A stretch of DNA of 64,000 nt, from positions 62,001 through 126,000 of the forward strand of contig NZ_CABPRZ010000002.1 of the NCBI RefSeq assembly GCF_902459695.1, given 5' to 3'. This stretch comes from Pandoraea terrae (GTDB taxonomy: Bacteria; Pseudomonadota; Gammaproteobacteria; Burkholderiales; Burkholderiaceae). Position 1 is the stretch's first letter. Every line of letters starts with the position of its first letter. The translations under genes and the position numbers were made by a program. The notes beneath the pieces are model-generated. The model was not told where the DNA came from. It saw only the letters and a program-made list of their open reading frames with translations, and searched no databases. Shown here piece after piece: positions 16,485 to 24,710 of this stretch.

Positions 16485-16904
16485 ATGACGATCAAGACCC
16501 CCTCTGGCGCAACGCTCCTCAAGCCCGGGAATCTGCTGACGCATGAGCGTGGCGGCGGTGCACGCACCACTCCGCTTGTCACCCGTGAAGTTGGCACGGC
16601 CAGTTTCATCACGGGTTACACCTCGTTCGACCCGGGCGTCGAAATCCCCTTCCATAGCCACAACTGCCAGGAAAGCGTGGTCCTGATGGAGGGCGACGCC
16701 ATGCTCGACATCGACGGCTTGGCGTACCAACTCAAGCCGCACGATGTCACGTTCATCCCGCCCAACGTCAATCACCGCTTCCGCAATCTGTCGAAAACGC
16801 AGCCGATGAAGATCCTCTGGATTTACGCCACCGTCGACGCTACGCGGACGTTGACCGAGTCCGGAAAGACCAACCCGGTTTCGGCAGAGCACGCCAAACC
16901 CTGA
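16485..16904 (+). CDS. Cupin-domain protein
   Basis: 139 residues from the ATG at 16485 (TTGGAGAA ahead). A single small cupin barrel: first metal motif IPFHSHNCQESVVLMEGDA (about residues 55-73) and second motif FIPPNVNHRFRN (about 90-101), supplying His/Glu ligands for one metal. Such proteins act as isomerases, epimerases, dioxygenases or sensors. Its position between an organic-acid carrier and an Ldh-type dehydrogenase favours a catabolic enzyme, but the reaction cannot be named. Confidence 0.8.
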   Translation: MTIKTPSGATLLKPGNLLTHERGGGARTTPLVTREVGTASFITGYTSFDPGVEIPFHSHNCQESVVLMEGDAMLDIDGLAYQLKPHDVTFIPPNVNHRFRNLSKTQPMKILWIYATVDATRTLTESGKTNPVSAEHAKP

Positions 16905-16909
16905 ATCCC

Positions 16910-16930
16910 GCGTCGCCGCAGCGGCGACGC
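16910..16930. other. Stem-loop between cupin and Ldh-type genes
   Basis: GCGTCGCC and GGCGACGC form a perfect 8-bp stem around the loop GCAGC. Confidence 0.55.
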
Positions 16931-16977
16931 TACCCACCATTGAGCGCTCGGATAGTCCGCATTACCAGGAGTTTCAC

Positions 16978-18033
16978 ATGTCATACAACGTTCAGGCAGA
17001 ACGGTTGACCCAGTTCGGGACGGCCATTCTCGAGTCCTTGGGCGTGCCGGCGGCAGACGCGCATCTGCTCGCAGACAGCCTCGTCGTCGCCGAGCTTTGG
17101 GGGCACTCGTCCCATGGGATGCTTCGTTTGCCATGGTACGTAAATCGCCTTCGCAGTGGTGTCATGACGCCCATCACCCATCCGGAGGTCGTTGTGGACG
17201 GTGGCGCGGTCACGGTTCTGGATGGCCATCACGGCATCGGTCAAGTGCTGACCGCCAGGGCGGTCCAGATCGGTGTCGAGCAAGCGAAGAAGTTCGGCGT
17301 CAGTGCCGTCGGCGTTCGTAACTCGAACCATTTCGGCACGGCCGCCTACTTCACGCGAATGGCGGCCGAGGCAGGGTGTGTTGCCCTCCTCGCCACCAAT
17401 GCCAGCCCGGCCATGGCGCCGTGGGGTGGCCGAGAAAAGACAGTCGGCACCAACCCTTGGTCGATTGCAGCGCCTGCCGGTGAACGGGGAGTCGCCGTCA
17501 TGGACATCGCCAATACTGCCGTGGCGCGCGGCAAGATCTACCTTGCCGCCGAGCGTGGCGAACCGATCCCGAACAACTGGGCCGCAGACGAGCACGGCGT
17601 TCCGACGACACATGCCGGCGAGGCCGTGCACGGCCTGATTCTCCCGATGGCGGGACATAAGGGCTACGTCATTGCTTTCATGATGGACGTGCTCGCCGGT
17701 GTTCTGACCGGAAGCAAGTTCGGAACCCAGGTGGCCGGCCCCTACGAAGCCAATCGTGAGTCCGGATGTGGCCACATGCTGATCACGATCGACATCCAAT
17801 CGATGATGCCCGTCGCCGAGTTTGAGCAGCGCATGCAAGCCCTTGTGGATGAGGTCAAGGCCGTCCATACGGCAGCAGGTATCGAAGAAATCTTCTTCCC
17901 CGGTGAGCTGGAGGACCGCAACACGCTTCGTTTGCGTCAGGCCGGCATCACTCTCGCGGATAACACTTGGAGCAGCCTCGTCAAGCTTGGCGAAGAAACG
18001 GGCTGTGCGTTGCCGAATTTGACGCGTCAGTAA
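16978..18033 (+). CDS. Ldh/malate-dehydrogenase type (LDH2/YiaK) NAD(P)-dependent oxidoreductase
   Basis: 351 residues. The family signature GHSSHGMLRLPWYVNRLRSG (about residues 42-61), RNSNHFGTAAYF (about 114-125) and TVGTNPWSIAAPA match the LDH2/MDH2 oxidoreductase family, which reduces or oxidises 2-keto/2-hydroxy acids (2,3-diketogulonate, ureidoglycolate, sulfolactate and similar) and is unrelated to classical lactate dehydrogenase. It lies only 20 bases before the monooxygenase gene. It probably acts on a hydroxy acid made or imported by this pathway. Confidence 0.88.
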   Translation: MSYNVQAERLTQFGTAILESLGVPAADAHLLADSLVVAELWGHSSHGMLRLPWYVNRLRSGVMTPITHPEVVVDGGAVTVLDGHHGIGQVLTARAVQIGVEQAKKFGVSAVGVRNSNHFGTAAYFTRMAAEAGCVALLATNASPAMAPWGGREKTVGTNPWSIAAPAGERGVAVMDIANTAVARGKIYLAAERGEPIPNNWAADEHGVPTTHAGEAVHGLILPMAGHKGYVIAFMMDVLAGVLTGSKFGTQVAGPYEANRESGCGHMLITIDIQSMMPVAEFEQRMQALVDEVKAVHTAAGIEEIFFPGELEDRNTLRLRQAGITLADNTWSSLVKLGEETGCALPNLTRQ

Positions 18034-18053
18034 CCCCAATACTGGAGAAATAC

Positions 18054-18356
18054 ATGATTGCGCTGATTGTTTCGTTGAACGTGTACGCCGAGAAGCTGGA
18101 TGACTTCCTCGTGGCCATCAAGGAAAACGCGACCCGAACGTTCCACGACGAAACTGGCTGCAAGTACTTCGATGTCACTCAGGACACGAAGGACCCGCTG
18201 CACTTTATTTTCTATGAACTGTACGAGGATGAGGCCGCCATCGAGGCGCACCGCGCAGCACCTCATTTTGCAGTATGGCGCCAAGCCGCTGACCGATGCG
18301 TGGTGAGGGGTAGTCAAGTGAACACCCTTTGCCAGCAACGCTTCCATCACGCCTGA
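18054..18356 (+). CDS. Antibiotic-biosynthesis-monooxygenase (ABM) domain protein
   Basis: 100 residues from the ATG at 18054 (ACTGGAGA ahead). A ferredoxin-like ABM fold: NVYAEKLDDFLVAIKENA, then EETGC-like DETGCKYFDV, then FYELYEDEAAIEAHRAAPHF. Dimeric members oxidise aromatics, degrade haem or act as quinol monooxygenases (YgiN, LsrG-like isomerases). In sugar-acid operons such proteins often act as mutarotases or isomerases. Tightly linked to the Ldh-type gene. Reaction unknown. Confidence 0.82.
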   Translation: MIALIVSLNVYAEKLDDFLVAIKENATRTFHDETGCKYFDVTQDTKDPLHFIFYELYEDEAAIEAHRAAPHFAVWRQAADRCVVRGSQVNTLCQQRFHHA

Positions 18357-18360
18357 AACC

Positions 18361-18394
18361 ACGGACTACGCCGAGGGTGCCTACCCTCGTCCGT
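18361..18394. other. Two-tier stem-loop between ABM and aldehyde dehydrogenase genes
   Basis: Outer arms ACGGAC/GTCCGT and inner arms GAGGGT/ACCCTC pair across the gap, giving an interrupted 12-bp stem. Confidence 0.5.
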
Positions 18395-18423
18395 CAACGA
18401 ACCGGCCAAGGAGCCACCCGGCG

Positions 18424-19815
18424 ATGACAAATCAAATTACTACCGTTTGCCCCACGAGCGGCAAGCATCTGAGAACCTACGACGCGTGGAGCGCCGAGCA
18501 AATTGAGCTTGCGCTTGCAAAAGGACATTGCGCGGCGCTCACGTGGGGCAAGCAGCCCCTGGAAGTGCGCGTAGCCGCAGTGCGCCGTCTTGCCGATGAA
18601 CTTCGTAGACATAGCGCCCAGTTGGCGGCACTTGTCACAGCGGAGATGGGGAAGATCTTGCCCGAAGCCGCCGGCGAAATTGAAAAGTCCGCTGTGACGG
18701 CAACGTATTACGCCGACAATGCACACAAAATCCTCGCAAACGAGCAAGTGAGCATTGATGGCGTGGACGCTTGGGTGGGTTACGAACCCATCGGCCTGGT
18801 GCTCGCGGTGATGCCCTGGAATTTCCCGGTCTGGCAGGTCATGCGCTTTGCTATCCCCGCCATCACCGCCGGCAACGGCGTATTCCTGAAGCACTCGCCG
18901 AACGTGACCGGCTGCGCGCTCGCCCTAGAGTCGCTGTTCGTTGCCGCCGGACTGCCGGAGAACCTGGTGACCACCCTGGTCGTGGCCGAGCCGGATGTTC
19001 CCGAGGTTATCGAGCGGCTCATCGCAGATGAGCGTATTGCTGGCGTGACGCTGACTGGCTCCAACCGGGCCGGGGCGGCAGTGGGTGCTGCGGCCGGCCG
19101 CGCATCCAAGCGCTCGGTTCTTGAACTCGGCGGATCTGATGCGTTCGTCGTGCTCGACGACGCCGATGTCCCGACTGCAGTGGCAGCGGCCGTCAAGGCT
19201 CGCTTTAACAACGCTGGGCAGAGTTGCGTTTGCGCAAAACGCTTCATCGTTTCCGAACGTATCGCTACGGCGTTTACAGCGCAGTTCGTCGAAGCCGTGA
19301 AGGCTATCAAGGTGGGCGACCCGCTGGATTCGGCAACCAGGATGGGGCCGCTCGCCCGTGCAGACCTGCGCGACGCGCTAGACCGCCAGGTGCAAGCGTC
19401 TGTCGACGCGGGTGCAGTCTTGCTTGCCGGTGGCAAGGCCATCAATGGCGAGGGCTACTTCTACGAGCCGACCGTTCTCGGCAATATGGCTCCCGGCATG
19501 ACAGCTTTTGACCAAGAGACCTTCGGCCCGTTGGCCGCCGTCGCTGTGGCAAAAGACGACGATGACGCGATTCGGCTGGCGAACGCCACGCCGTTTGGTC
19601 TGTCCGTCAGCATCTGGTCGTCGTCCACGGAGCGAGCATTAAACGTCGCCAAGGGCGTGGCCACAGGGGCGGCATTCATCAATGCGATGACGGCATCTGA
19701 CGCACGTATCCCCTTCGGTGGCACCAAGAAGTCGGGGTACGGTCGAGAACTCTCGGCCGTGGGGATGCGAGAGTTCACGAACATTCGTACCTATTGGGTT
19801 GCTTCTGGCGCATGA
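18424..19815 (+). CDS. NAD(P)-dependent aldehyde dehydrogenase (succinate-semialdehyde type)
   Basis: 463 residues, of the usual length for the family. The motifs MPWNFPVWQ (oxyanion Asn), ELGGSDAFVVL (general base Glu) and NAGQSCVCAKR (catalytic Cys) are all intact, as is the closing FGGTKKSGYGREL. It resembles the succinate-semialdehyde branch (GabD/Sad). It probably oxidises an aldehyde released late in the pathway to a carboxylic acid that enters central metabolism. Confidence 0.9.
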   Translation: MTNQITTVCPTSGKHLRTYDAWSAEQIELALAKGHCAALTWGKQPLEVRVAAVRRLADELRRHSAQLAALVTAEMGKILPEAAGEIEKSAVTATYYADNAHKILANEQVSIDGVDAWVGYEPIGLVLAVMPWNFPVWQVMRFAIPAITAGNGVFLKHSPNVTGCALALESLFVAAGLPENLVTTLVVAEPDVPEVIERLIADERIAGVTLTGSNRAGAAVGAAAGRASKRSVLELGGSDAFVVLDDADVPTAVAAAVKARFNNAGQSCVCAKRFIVSERIATAFTAQFVEAVKAIKVGDPLDSATRMGPLARADLRDALDRQVQASVDAGAVLLAGGKAINGEGYFYEPTVLGNMAPGMTAFDQETFGPLAAVAVAKDDDDAIRLANATPFGLSVSIWSSSTERALNVAKGVATGAAFINAMTASDARIPFGGTKKSGYGRELSAVGMREFTNIRTYWVASGA

Positions 19816-19837
19816 CGCCGCTTCACAGAACGCCTGT

Positions 19838-19856
19838 CGCCCCTATGGGATGGGCG
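19838..19856. other. Short stem-loop between aldehyde dehydrogenase and binding-protein genes
   Basis: CGCCC and GGGCG pair around a nine-base loop. It is weaker than the other hairpins of this cluster, and no U-run follows. Confidence 0.35.
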
Positions 19857-19957
19857 TCCTTGGCGGGCCGCTATCGTCTCGCGTGGAGGGCGCAGCCTTC
19901 CTGATTGATCGAAGGTAGAGCGGACCGCATTCAGTTCAAATCAAAAGGAGACATTGC

Positions 19958-20962
19958 ATGCGTCGAGTCATTCACAGTACCGTCGTCGTTTCAGCAGCTT
20001 TGTGTGCTTTTCATGGCGCCAATGCGCTCGCGGCAGAAAAAATCACGATTCTCGTTGGCGGCATGAACAAGCTGATCTATCTTCCGCCGAAACTGACCGA
20101 GAATCTCGGCTATTTCAAGGACGAGGGCCTTAACGTCGAACTCCAATCGCAGCAGGCCGGCGTGGATGCCGAGAACGAGCTTCTCGCCGGCGCCGCGGAA
20201 GCCGTCGTCGGGTTTTATGATCACTCGATCGATCTGCAAGCGAAGGGCAAAGAAGTCGCGAGCATCGTTGTGTTCGGTCTGGTGCCCGGCGCTATGGAAA
20301 TGGCGCGCTCGGATGTCGCCGGCCAGATCAAGAACATGGGGGACATCAAGGGCAAGACGTTGGGCGTCACCGGCCTCGGTTCATCGTCGTCGTTTCTCGG
20401 TCAGTATCTGGCTTCGCGTTATGGGCTCAGGACGACCGACTATTCGATACTGCCGGTCGGTGCGGGTAACAGCTTGATCGCGTCACTGAAGCAGAAGCGC
20501 GTTGAAGTCGCCTGGACAACCGAGCCCACGACATCTCTGCTTCGCGCAAGCGGCGATGCCAGGGTACTTGTGGATCTGAGTAGCGTCGACGGCACCAAAG
20601 CCGCACTGGGTGGCCTCTATCCTGCCGCCAGCCTGTATGTCCGGCGCGCGTGGATGGAAGCTCACAAAGCTGAAGCGGCAAAGCTCGCGAGAGCCTTCGT
20701 CAGAACCCTACAATTTATCCACACGCACACCGCCGAAGATATCGCGGCAAAAATGCCCGTGGATTACTACGGTGGCAACAAGGCGCTGTACGTACAAGCG
20801 CTGAAAGCCTCGTTGCCGATGTACTCGCCTGACGGGAAGATGCCTGAAGGCGGTCCTGAAACTGTCTTGAAGGTACTGAGCGGCTTCAACCCCAATATCA
20901 AAGGGAAGCATATCGACCTGTCCAGGACGTATACAAATGAGTTCGTGAATCAGGTCAAATAA
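19958..20962 (+). CDS. ABC-transporter substrate-binding protein (SsuA/TauA/NMT1-like), orphan
   Basis: 334 residues with a cleavable signal peptide (ALCAFHGANALAAE). The body is a type-II periplasmic binding protein: YLPPKLTENLGYFKDEGLNVEL at the start and DIKGKTLGVTGLGSSSS in the middle are typical of nitrate/sulfonate/thiamine-precursor binding proteins. No permease or ATPase gene adjoins, so it must use a transporter elsewhere or act in sensing. A 12-bp palindrome (CCTGTCGACAGG, 20964-20975) follows the stop. Ligand unknown. Confidence 0.83.
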   Translation: MRRVIHSTVVVSAALCAFHGANALAAEKITILVGGMNKLIYLPPKLTENLGYFKDEGLNVELQSQQAGVDAENELLAGAAEAVVGFYDHSIDLQAKGKEVASIVVFGLVPGAMEMARSDVAGQIKNMGDIKGKTLGVTGLGSSSSFLGQYLASRYGLRTTDYSILPVGAGNSLIASLKQKRVEVAWTTEPTTSLLRASGDARVLVDLSSVDGTKAALGGLYPAASLYVRRAWMEAHKAEAAKLARAFVRTLQFIHTHTAEDIAAKMPVDYYGGNKALYVQALKASLPMYSPDGKMPEGGPETVLKVLSGFNPNIKGKHIDLSRTYTNEFVNQVK

Positions 20963-21028
20963 ACCTGTCGACAGGACGGCTCGGCGTAGCGGGTACGGCG
21001 AGCCGGATCGCGTGTGCCGGCGGTCATT

Positions 21029-21052
21029 ATATTTCAATATTTATTGAAATAT
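21029..21052. promoter_or_regulatory. ArsR-type operator, perfect 11-bp arms, before the arsR-arsC-aqpS operon
   Basis: ATATTTCAATA and TATTGAAATAT flank a TT centre: a perfect 24-bp inverted repeat ending 27 bases before the chosen arsR start. It is the best of the four copies. Confidence 0.7.
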
Positions 21053-21079
21053 TGAAAATGTGTGGCTATGATTCGACGC

Positions 21080-21415
21080 ATGGACGCAAACATCGCCATC
21101 CGTTCGCTCGCCGCGCTCGCCCACGAATCAAGGCTTGCCGTCTTTCGCATGCTCGTTACGGCCGGCCCGGCCGGCATGCCGGCCGGGGAAATCGCGCAAA
21201 ACTTGAACGTCTCGCCGTCGAGCCTTTCTTTCCACTTGAAAGACCTGTCACACGCTGAGCTCATTTCGTCACGCCAGGAAGGTCGCTACGTCTTCTATTC
21301 GGCCAACTTCGATGCCATGAATGGGCTCATCGGGTTCCTGACCGAAAACTGCTGTGCGGGCGAGCCGTGTTTGACCGTTGCCCCCCTCGCGCCTTGCTGT
21401 GGAGAATCGTCGTGA
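21080..21415 (+). CDS. arsR: ArsR-family arsenic-responsive repressor (locus B)
   Basis: 111 residues from the ATG at 21080, chosen because it aligns residue for residue with the start of the locus A copy; in-frame starts at 21062 (GTG) and 21068 are possible and no start has a clear ribosome site. Recognition helix SSLSFHLKDLSHAEL, wing SRQEGRYVFYS, and ENCCAGEPC as the C-terminal As(III)-binding cysteines. It represses the arsR-arsC-aqpS operon until As(III) binds. Confidence 0.9.
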   Translation: MDANIAIRSLAALAHESRLAVFRMLVTAGPAGMPAGEIAQNLNVSPSSLSFHLKDLSHAELISSRQEGRYVFYSANFDAMNGLIGFLTENCCAGEPCLTVAPLAPCCGESS

Positions 21416-21461
21416 AAGGCTGCGCCCCGTCCGCCTCGACCATCTCGTTTCGGAGCCGCTC

Positions 21462-21980
21462 ATGAGCGACAAGACGTACAACGTACTTTTTCTGTGTACC
21501 GGCAACACCTCACGCAGCATCATGTCGGAAGCCCTTTTGGCGACGCTGGGTCGCGGCCGCTTCAAGACATTCAGCGCGGGCAGCCAACCCTCCGGCAAGG
21601 TGAATCCCTTCGCCATCGAACAGGTCAAGAAGACGGGCTACGACTTGTCAAATCTGCGTAGCAAATCCTGGGACGAGTTCGCCGAAGCAGGCGCACCGCG
21701 CATGGATTTCATCATCACGGTTTGCGACCAGGCCGCCGGCGAAGTCTGCCCACTCTGGCCGGGGCATCCGTCGTCGGCCCACTGGGGATTTTATGACCCG
21801 GCCGCCGTGGATGGCCCGGATGAAAAGAAGCGTGCAGCCTTCGAGCAAGTCTTCCGGCAGATTCAGTATCGCGTCGAGGCATTCCTTGACGTGCCGCTCC
21901 AGGAACTCGATGACGCCGCCATTCGCGCGGCGTTGCGAAGCGTTGGTGACATCGATGTCGCATCAATCGGTGCAGCCTGA
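21462..21980 (+). CDS. arsC: Arsenate reductase, LMW-phosphatase (thioredoxin) type
   Basis: 172 residues from the ATG at 21462 (GGAG ahead). The low-molecular-weight tyrosine phosphatase P-loop CTGNTSRS (Cys12, Arg18) starts the protein; the redox partner region FIITVCDQAAGEVCPLWPG carries the two further cysteines used in the thioredoxin-coupled reduction of As(V) to As(III). The conserved Asp of DPAA near residue 110 is present. The As(III) product leaves through the downstream AqpS channel, since no ArsB or Acr3 pump is present in this window. Confidence 0.92.
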   Translation: MSDKTYNVLFLCTGNTSRSIMSEALLATLGRGRFKTFSAGSQPSGKVNPFAIEQVKKTGYDLSNLRSKSWDEFAEAGAPRMDFIITVCDQAAGEVCPLWPGHPSSAHWGFYDPAAVDGPDEKKRAAFEQVFRQIQYRVEAFLDVPLQELDDAAIRAALRSVGDIDVASIGAA

Positions 21981-22028
21981 TACCCAATAACGGCATTCTT
22001 TCACCCCCATACCCGTCAGAGGTTCGAC

Positions 22029-22139
22029 ATGAGCGACCAGGTCTACAACGTGCTGTTTCTATGCACCGGCAATTCGGCTCGCCGCGTGCTTGCCGAGGTT
22101 CAGTTGAATGCGCTTCGAATCGGGAAAGCAAAGCCATGA
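22029..22139 (+). pseudogene. Truncated second arsC (36 codons)
   Basis: MSDQVYNVLFLCTGNSAR followed by 18 residues and a TGA: the N-terminal P-loop of a second LMW-type ArsC, divergent from the first copy and lacking the redox cysteines. Its TGA overlaps the aqpS ATG as ATGA, so the remnant may survive as a translational-coupling leader for aqpS. Confidence 0.85.
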
Positions 22140-22915
22140 GGTTGCGTGATGCTGTTGTTGCAGAGTTCTTGGGCTCAGCGCTGCTCCTTGCCACCGTCGT
22201 AGGCTCCGGCATCATGGGAGACCGTCTCGCCGGAGGCAACGTGGGCATCGCCCTCCTCGCCAATACGCTGGCGACGGGCGCGGGTCTGGTGGCGCTGATT
22301 GCCACTTTCATCAGTATTTCAGGCGCGCATTTCAACCCCCTCGTGACGCTCGCCGAAGTTTGCCTCGGCAAGCTGCGCTGGAAGCACGCAGGCGCATACA
22401 TAGCAGCGCAAGCCACGGGCGCCGTTGCCGGGGTGGTGGCTGCCCACGGGATGTTCGACCTTCCCCTGTTTGAGGTGTCGCGGCACGTGCGCACCGGTCC
22501 ATCGCAATGGTGGAGCGAGGTGGTAGCGTCGTTCGGCTTGCTCACGGTCATTCTGAACGTAGCCAAACGGCGCATGGCGTTTGTCCCGGTTGCGGTGGGC
22601 GCCTATATCACGGCGGCGTACTGGTTTACCGCTTCGACGTCATTTGCCAACCCTACCGTCACCATCGCACGTTCGTTCACGGACACCTTCGCGGGCATTC
22701 GGCCCGTCGATGCACCTGGATTCATCATTAGTGAACTGGTGGGCGGCGCCCTCGCAGTTCTCTTGTTTCGTTGGTTAGAGCGCTCACATACGTCGTCGCA
22801 ACGCGCGCCTGAGGCGGCCGGAGAACAGCAAACGCGAGATGGCGGTAGACGCCTTCGTGAAGTATCCGTCGACAAAACGAAAAAGACAGGCGTCCGCGGC
22901 ACGCCAAGGCGCTAG
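22136..22915 (+). CDS. aqpS: Aquaglyceroporin of the AqpS/GlpF type, arsenite exit channel
   Basis: 259 residues from the ATG at 22136, coupled to the arsC remnant by ATGA. Six membrane helices and two half-helix boxes: GAHFNPLVTL (NPL instead of NPA) and SFANPTVTIARSFTD (NPT). The family conducts water, glycerol and As(OH)3. When it replaces arsB in ars operons, as in Sinorhizobium, it lets As(III) made by ArsC flow out down its gradient. A hydrophilic, basic tail of about 45 residues after the last helix is unusual. The 3' part of the gene recurs in the 12362-12541 remnant. Confidence 0.88.
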   Translation: MRLRDAVVAEFLGSALLLATVVGSGIMGDRLAGGNVGIALLANTLATGAGLVALIATFISISGAHFNPLVTLAEVCLGKLRWKHAGAYIAAQATGAVAGVVAAHGMFDLPLFEVSRHVRTGPSQWWSEVVASFGLLTVILNVAKRRMAFVPVAVGAYITAAYWFTASTSFANPTVTIARSFTDTFAGIRPVDAPGFIISELVGGALAVLLFRWLERSHTSSQRAPEAAGEQQTRDGGRRLREVSVDKTKKTGVRGTPRR

Positions 22916-23069
22916 CGTCACCTGTCACCGGCTGCAAGGATTTTTTGTGACTGAATGACGCGCCACTGGCAATCAGGTCGAACGCATTGTTAAAATGTGC
23001 GACTTGTGGCAATAAACCTTCTCAGGTGGTGCCAATAATGCGCAAAATCGGCGAGCCAGGGTAAAAAAA

Positions 23070-24710
23070 GTGGAATTCATGCCGATGACGAGGTTCGCGG
23101 GGGCTTTGCTCGTGCGGCCAGCCCTAATACTCATCTCAGCCATAACGGTTGCGTTGATCGTCGCGAGTCTGGTAGCGATCGTGCTGTACGAAATGCGGCA
23201 AGATGCTTTTGCGCGAGCGCGGGACACAGTAGAAAACCTTGCCCTCATTCTGGAGCGCGACATTGAGCGCAACATCGAGATTTATGAGCTTTCGATGCAA
23301 GCCGTCACGGATGGCGCCAAGGACCCGACCGTACTCCAGTTGCCCCCAAGAATCCGCCAGCGCGTCCTCTTCGACCGGTCAAGCAACGCCCAAGATTTGG
23401 GCTCGCTGTTTGTCACAAACGCTGCGGGCGACGTCGTTTTCGATTCTCGCGCGGCGCCAGCCAGAAAGGTCAATCTCAGTGACCTCGAATACTTCAGGGT
23501 TCAACAGGGGGGCGATGCCGGGCTGTTTTTCAGCAAACCGTTTCTGCCGCGCATCGACAGGCCGGAACCATCAATCGGTCTGAGCCAACGCTTGGAGGAC
23601 GCTCGAGGTCGTTTTGCCGGCGTCGTCGTTGGAACGCTTCGGCTGAACTACTTCCGCCGCTTGTTTGATGGCGTGACGGTTGGCGCTCACGGATCGATTA
23701 CCCTGGTTAGAACAGATGGAACCGTTCTGATGAGGCGGCCTTATCACGAAAAGGAAATCGGCAGCAGTATTGCCGGCGTCCCGTCATTCAAGCCGCTCCT
23801 TCAAGCCGACAAGGGCTGCTATATCGGCAAGGCTGCGCTGGACGGCGCTCGGCGCCTGTATGGCTTCCAGCATGTCGGGAAGTACCCGCTGATTGTTGTC
23901 GTGGGGCTCGGGGCCGAGGACATCTATGCCGAATGGCAGCGGCGCGCCTGGGTCATTGGCATCGTCGTGGGGGTGCTTGACGCGCTTGGCCTCTTGATGG
24001 CCGTTGCGTTTGCAAAGCAATTTCGCATGCGGCTTGAGATGCAAGGGCAGCTACAAACACTTGCCGACACCGATAGCCTCACAGGCCTCGACAGCCGCCG
24101 CGTGCTGGACACCGCTCTCGATGTCGAGTGGAGACGCGCGAGAAGGCACAAGCAGAGTCTCGCGGTCCTGATGGTGGACGCTGATAACTTCAAGGACTTC
24201 AATGACCACTATGGGCATGTTGCCGGAGACAGTGCGCTAAAAACCATCGCTCAGTGCATTTTTGAGAACATCCGTCGTCCAGGAGACATCGCCGGACGTT
24301 ACGGTGGCGAGGAGTTCTGTGTACTGCTTCCCGATACCGAACTTGCAGGTGCTATCCATGTAGCAGAGACGATTCGCTTGGCCGTGTTCGCGGCCAACCA
24401 GCCGCATGTCGGCAGTTCGAACGGAAAACTGAGCGTGAGTATTGGCGTCGCGACTTTTGATGGGGATGCCGCGTTCGGCGTGACCGCGGAGCTGTTAGTC
24501 CATCGCGCCGACCAGCGGCTGTACGAAGCAAAGGCCGCTGGCCGCAATACGGTAATGCCGCAAAAAGTTCGCCCGCAGTGGGCTGCGCCACAAGGCTCGT
24601 CTTCCAGACAAGCCGCCGGGCCCATGTCGCCTGCGTCATTGCAGGTCGACGGCCACGCTATCGATTGTCCCGGTGAAACGATAGTTTCGCGGATAGTCGC
24701 CGACCGGTGA
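23070..24710 (+). CDS. Membrane diguanylate cyclase with periplasmic dCache-like sensor
   Basis: 546 residues (GTG start with AGGG ahead; ATG at 23079 is an alternative). One N-terminal helix (about 12-35), a periplasmic sensor of roughly 240 residues, a second helix near 290-310, then a GGDEF domain (about 340-500) with the active-site motif GGEEF and an intact RPGD inhibition site five residues before it. It synthesises cyclic di-GMP in response to an external signal. A tail of about 50 residues follows the domain and overlaps the convergent sulfatase gene by 75 bp. Confidence 0.9.
   Translation: MEFMPMTRFAGALLVRPALILISAITVALIVASLVAIVLYEMRQDAFARARDTVENLALILERDIERNIEIYELSMQAVTDGAKDPTVLQLPPRIRQRVLFDRSSNAQDLGSLFVTNAAGDVVFDSRAAPARKVNLSDLEYFRVQQGGDAGLFFSKPFLPRIDRPEPSIGLSQRLEDARGRFAGVVVGTLRLNYFRRLFDGVTVGAHGSITLVRTDGTVLMRRPYHEKEIGSSIAGVPSFKPLLQADKGCYIGKAALDGARRLYGFQHVGKYPLIVVVGLGAEDIYAEWQRRAWVIGIVVGVLDALGLLMAVAFAKQFRMRLEMQGQLQTLADTDSLTGLDSRRVLDTALDVEWRRARRHKQSLAVLMVDADNFKDFNDHYGHVAGDSALKTIAQCIFENIRRPGDIAGRYGGEEFCVLLPDTELAGAIHVAETIRLAVFAANQPHVGSSNGKLSVSIGVATFDGDAAFGVTAELLVHRADQRLYEAKAAGRNTVMPQKVRPQWAAPQGSSSRQAAGPMSPASLQVDGHAIDCPGETIVSRIVADR

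Noticed and set aside
20964-20975. 12-bp palindrome CCTGTCGACAGG after the binding-protein gene
   Set aside because: Short; no U-run and no second copy seen, so not called as terminator or operator.
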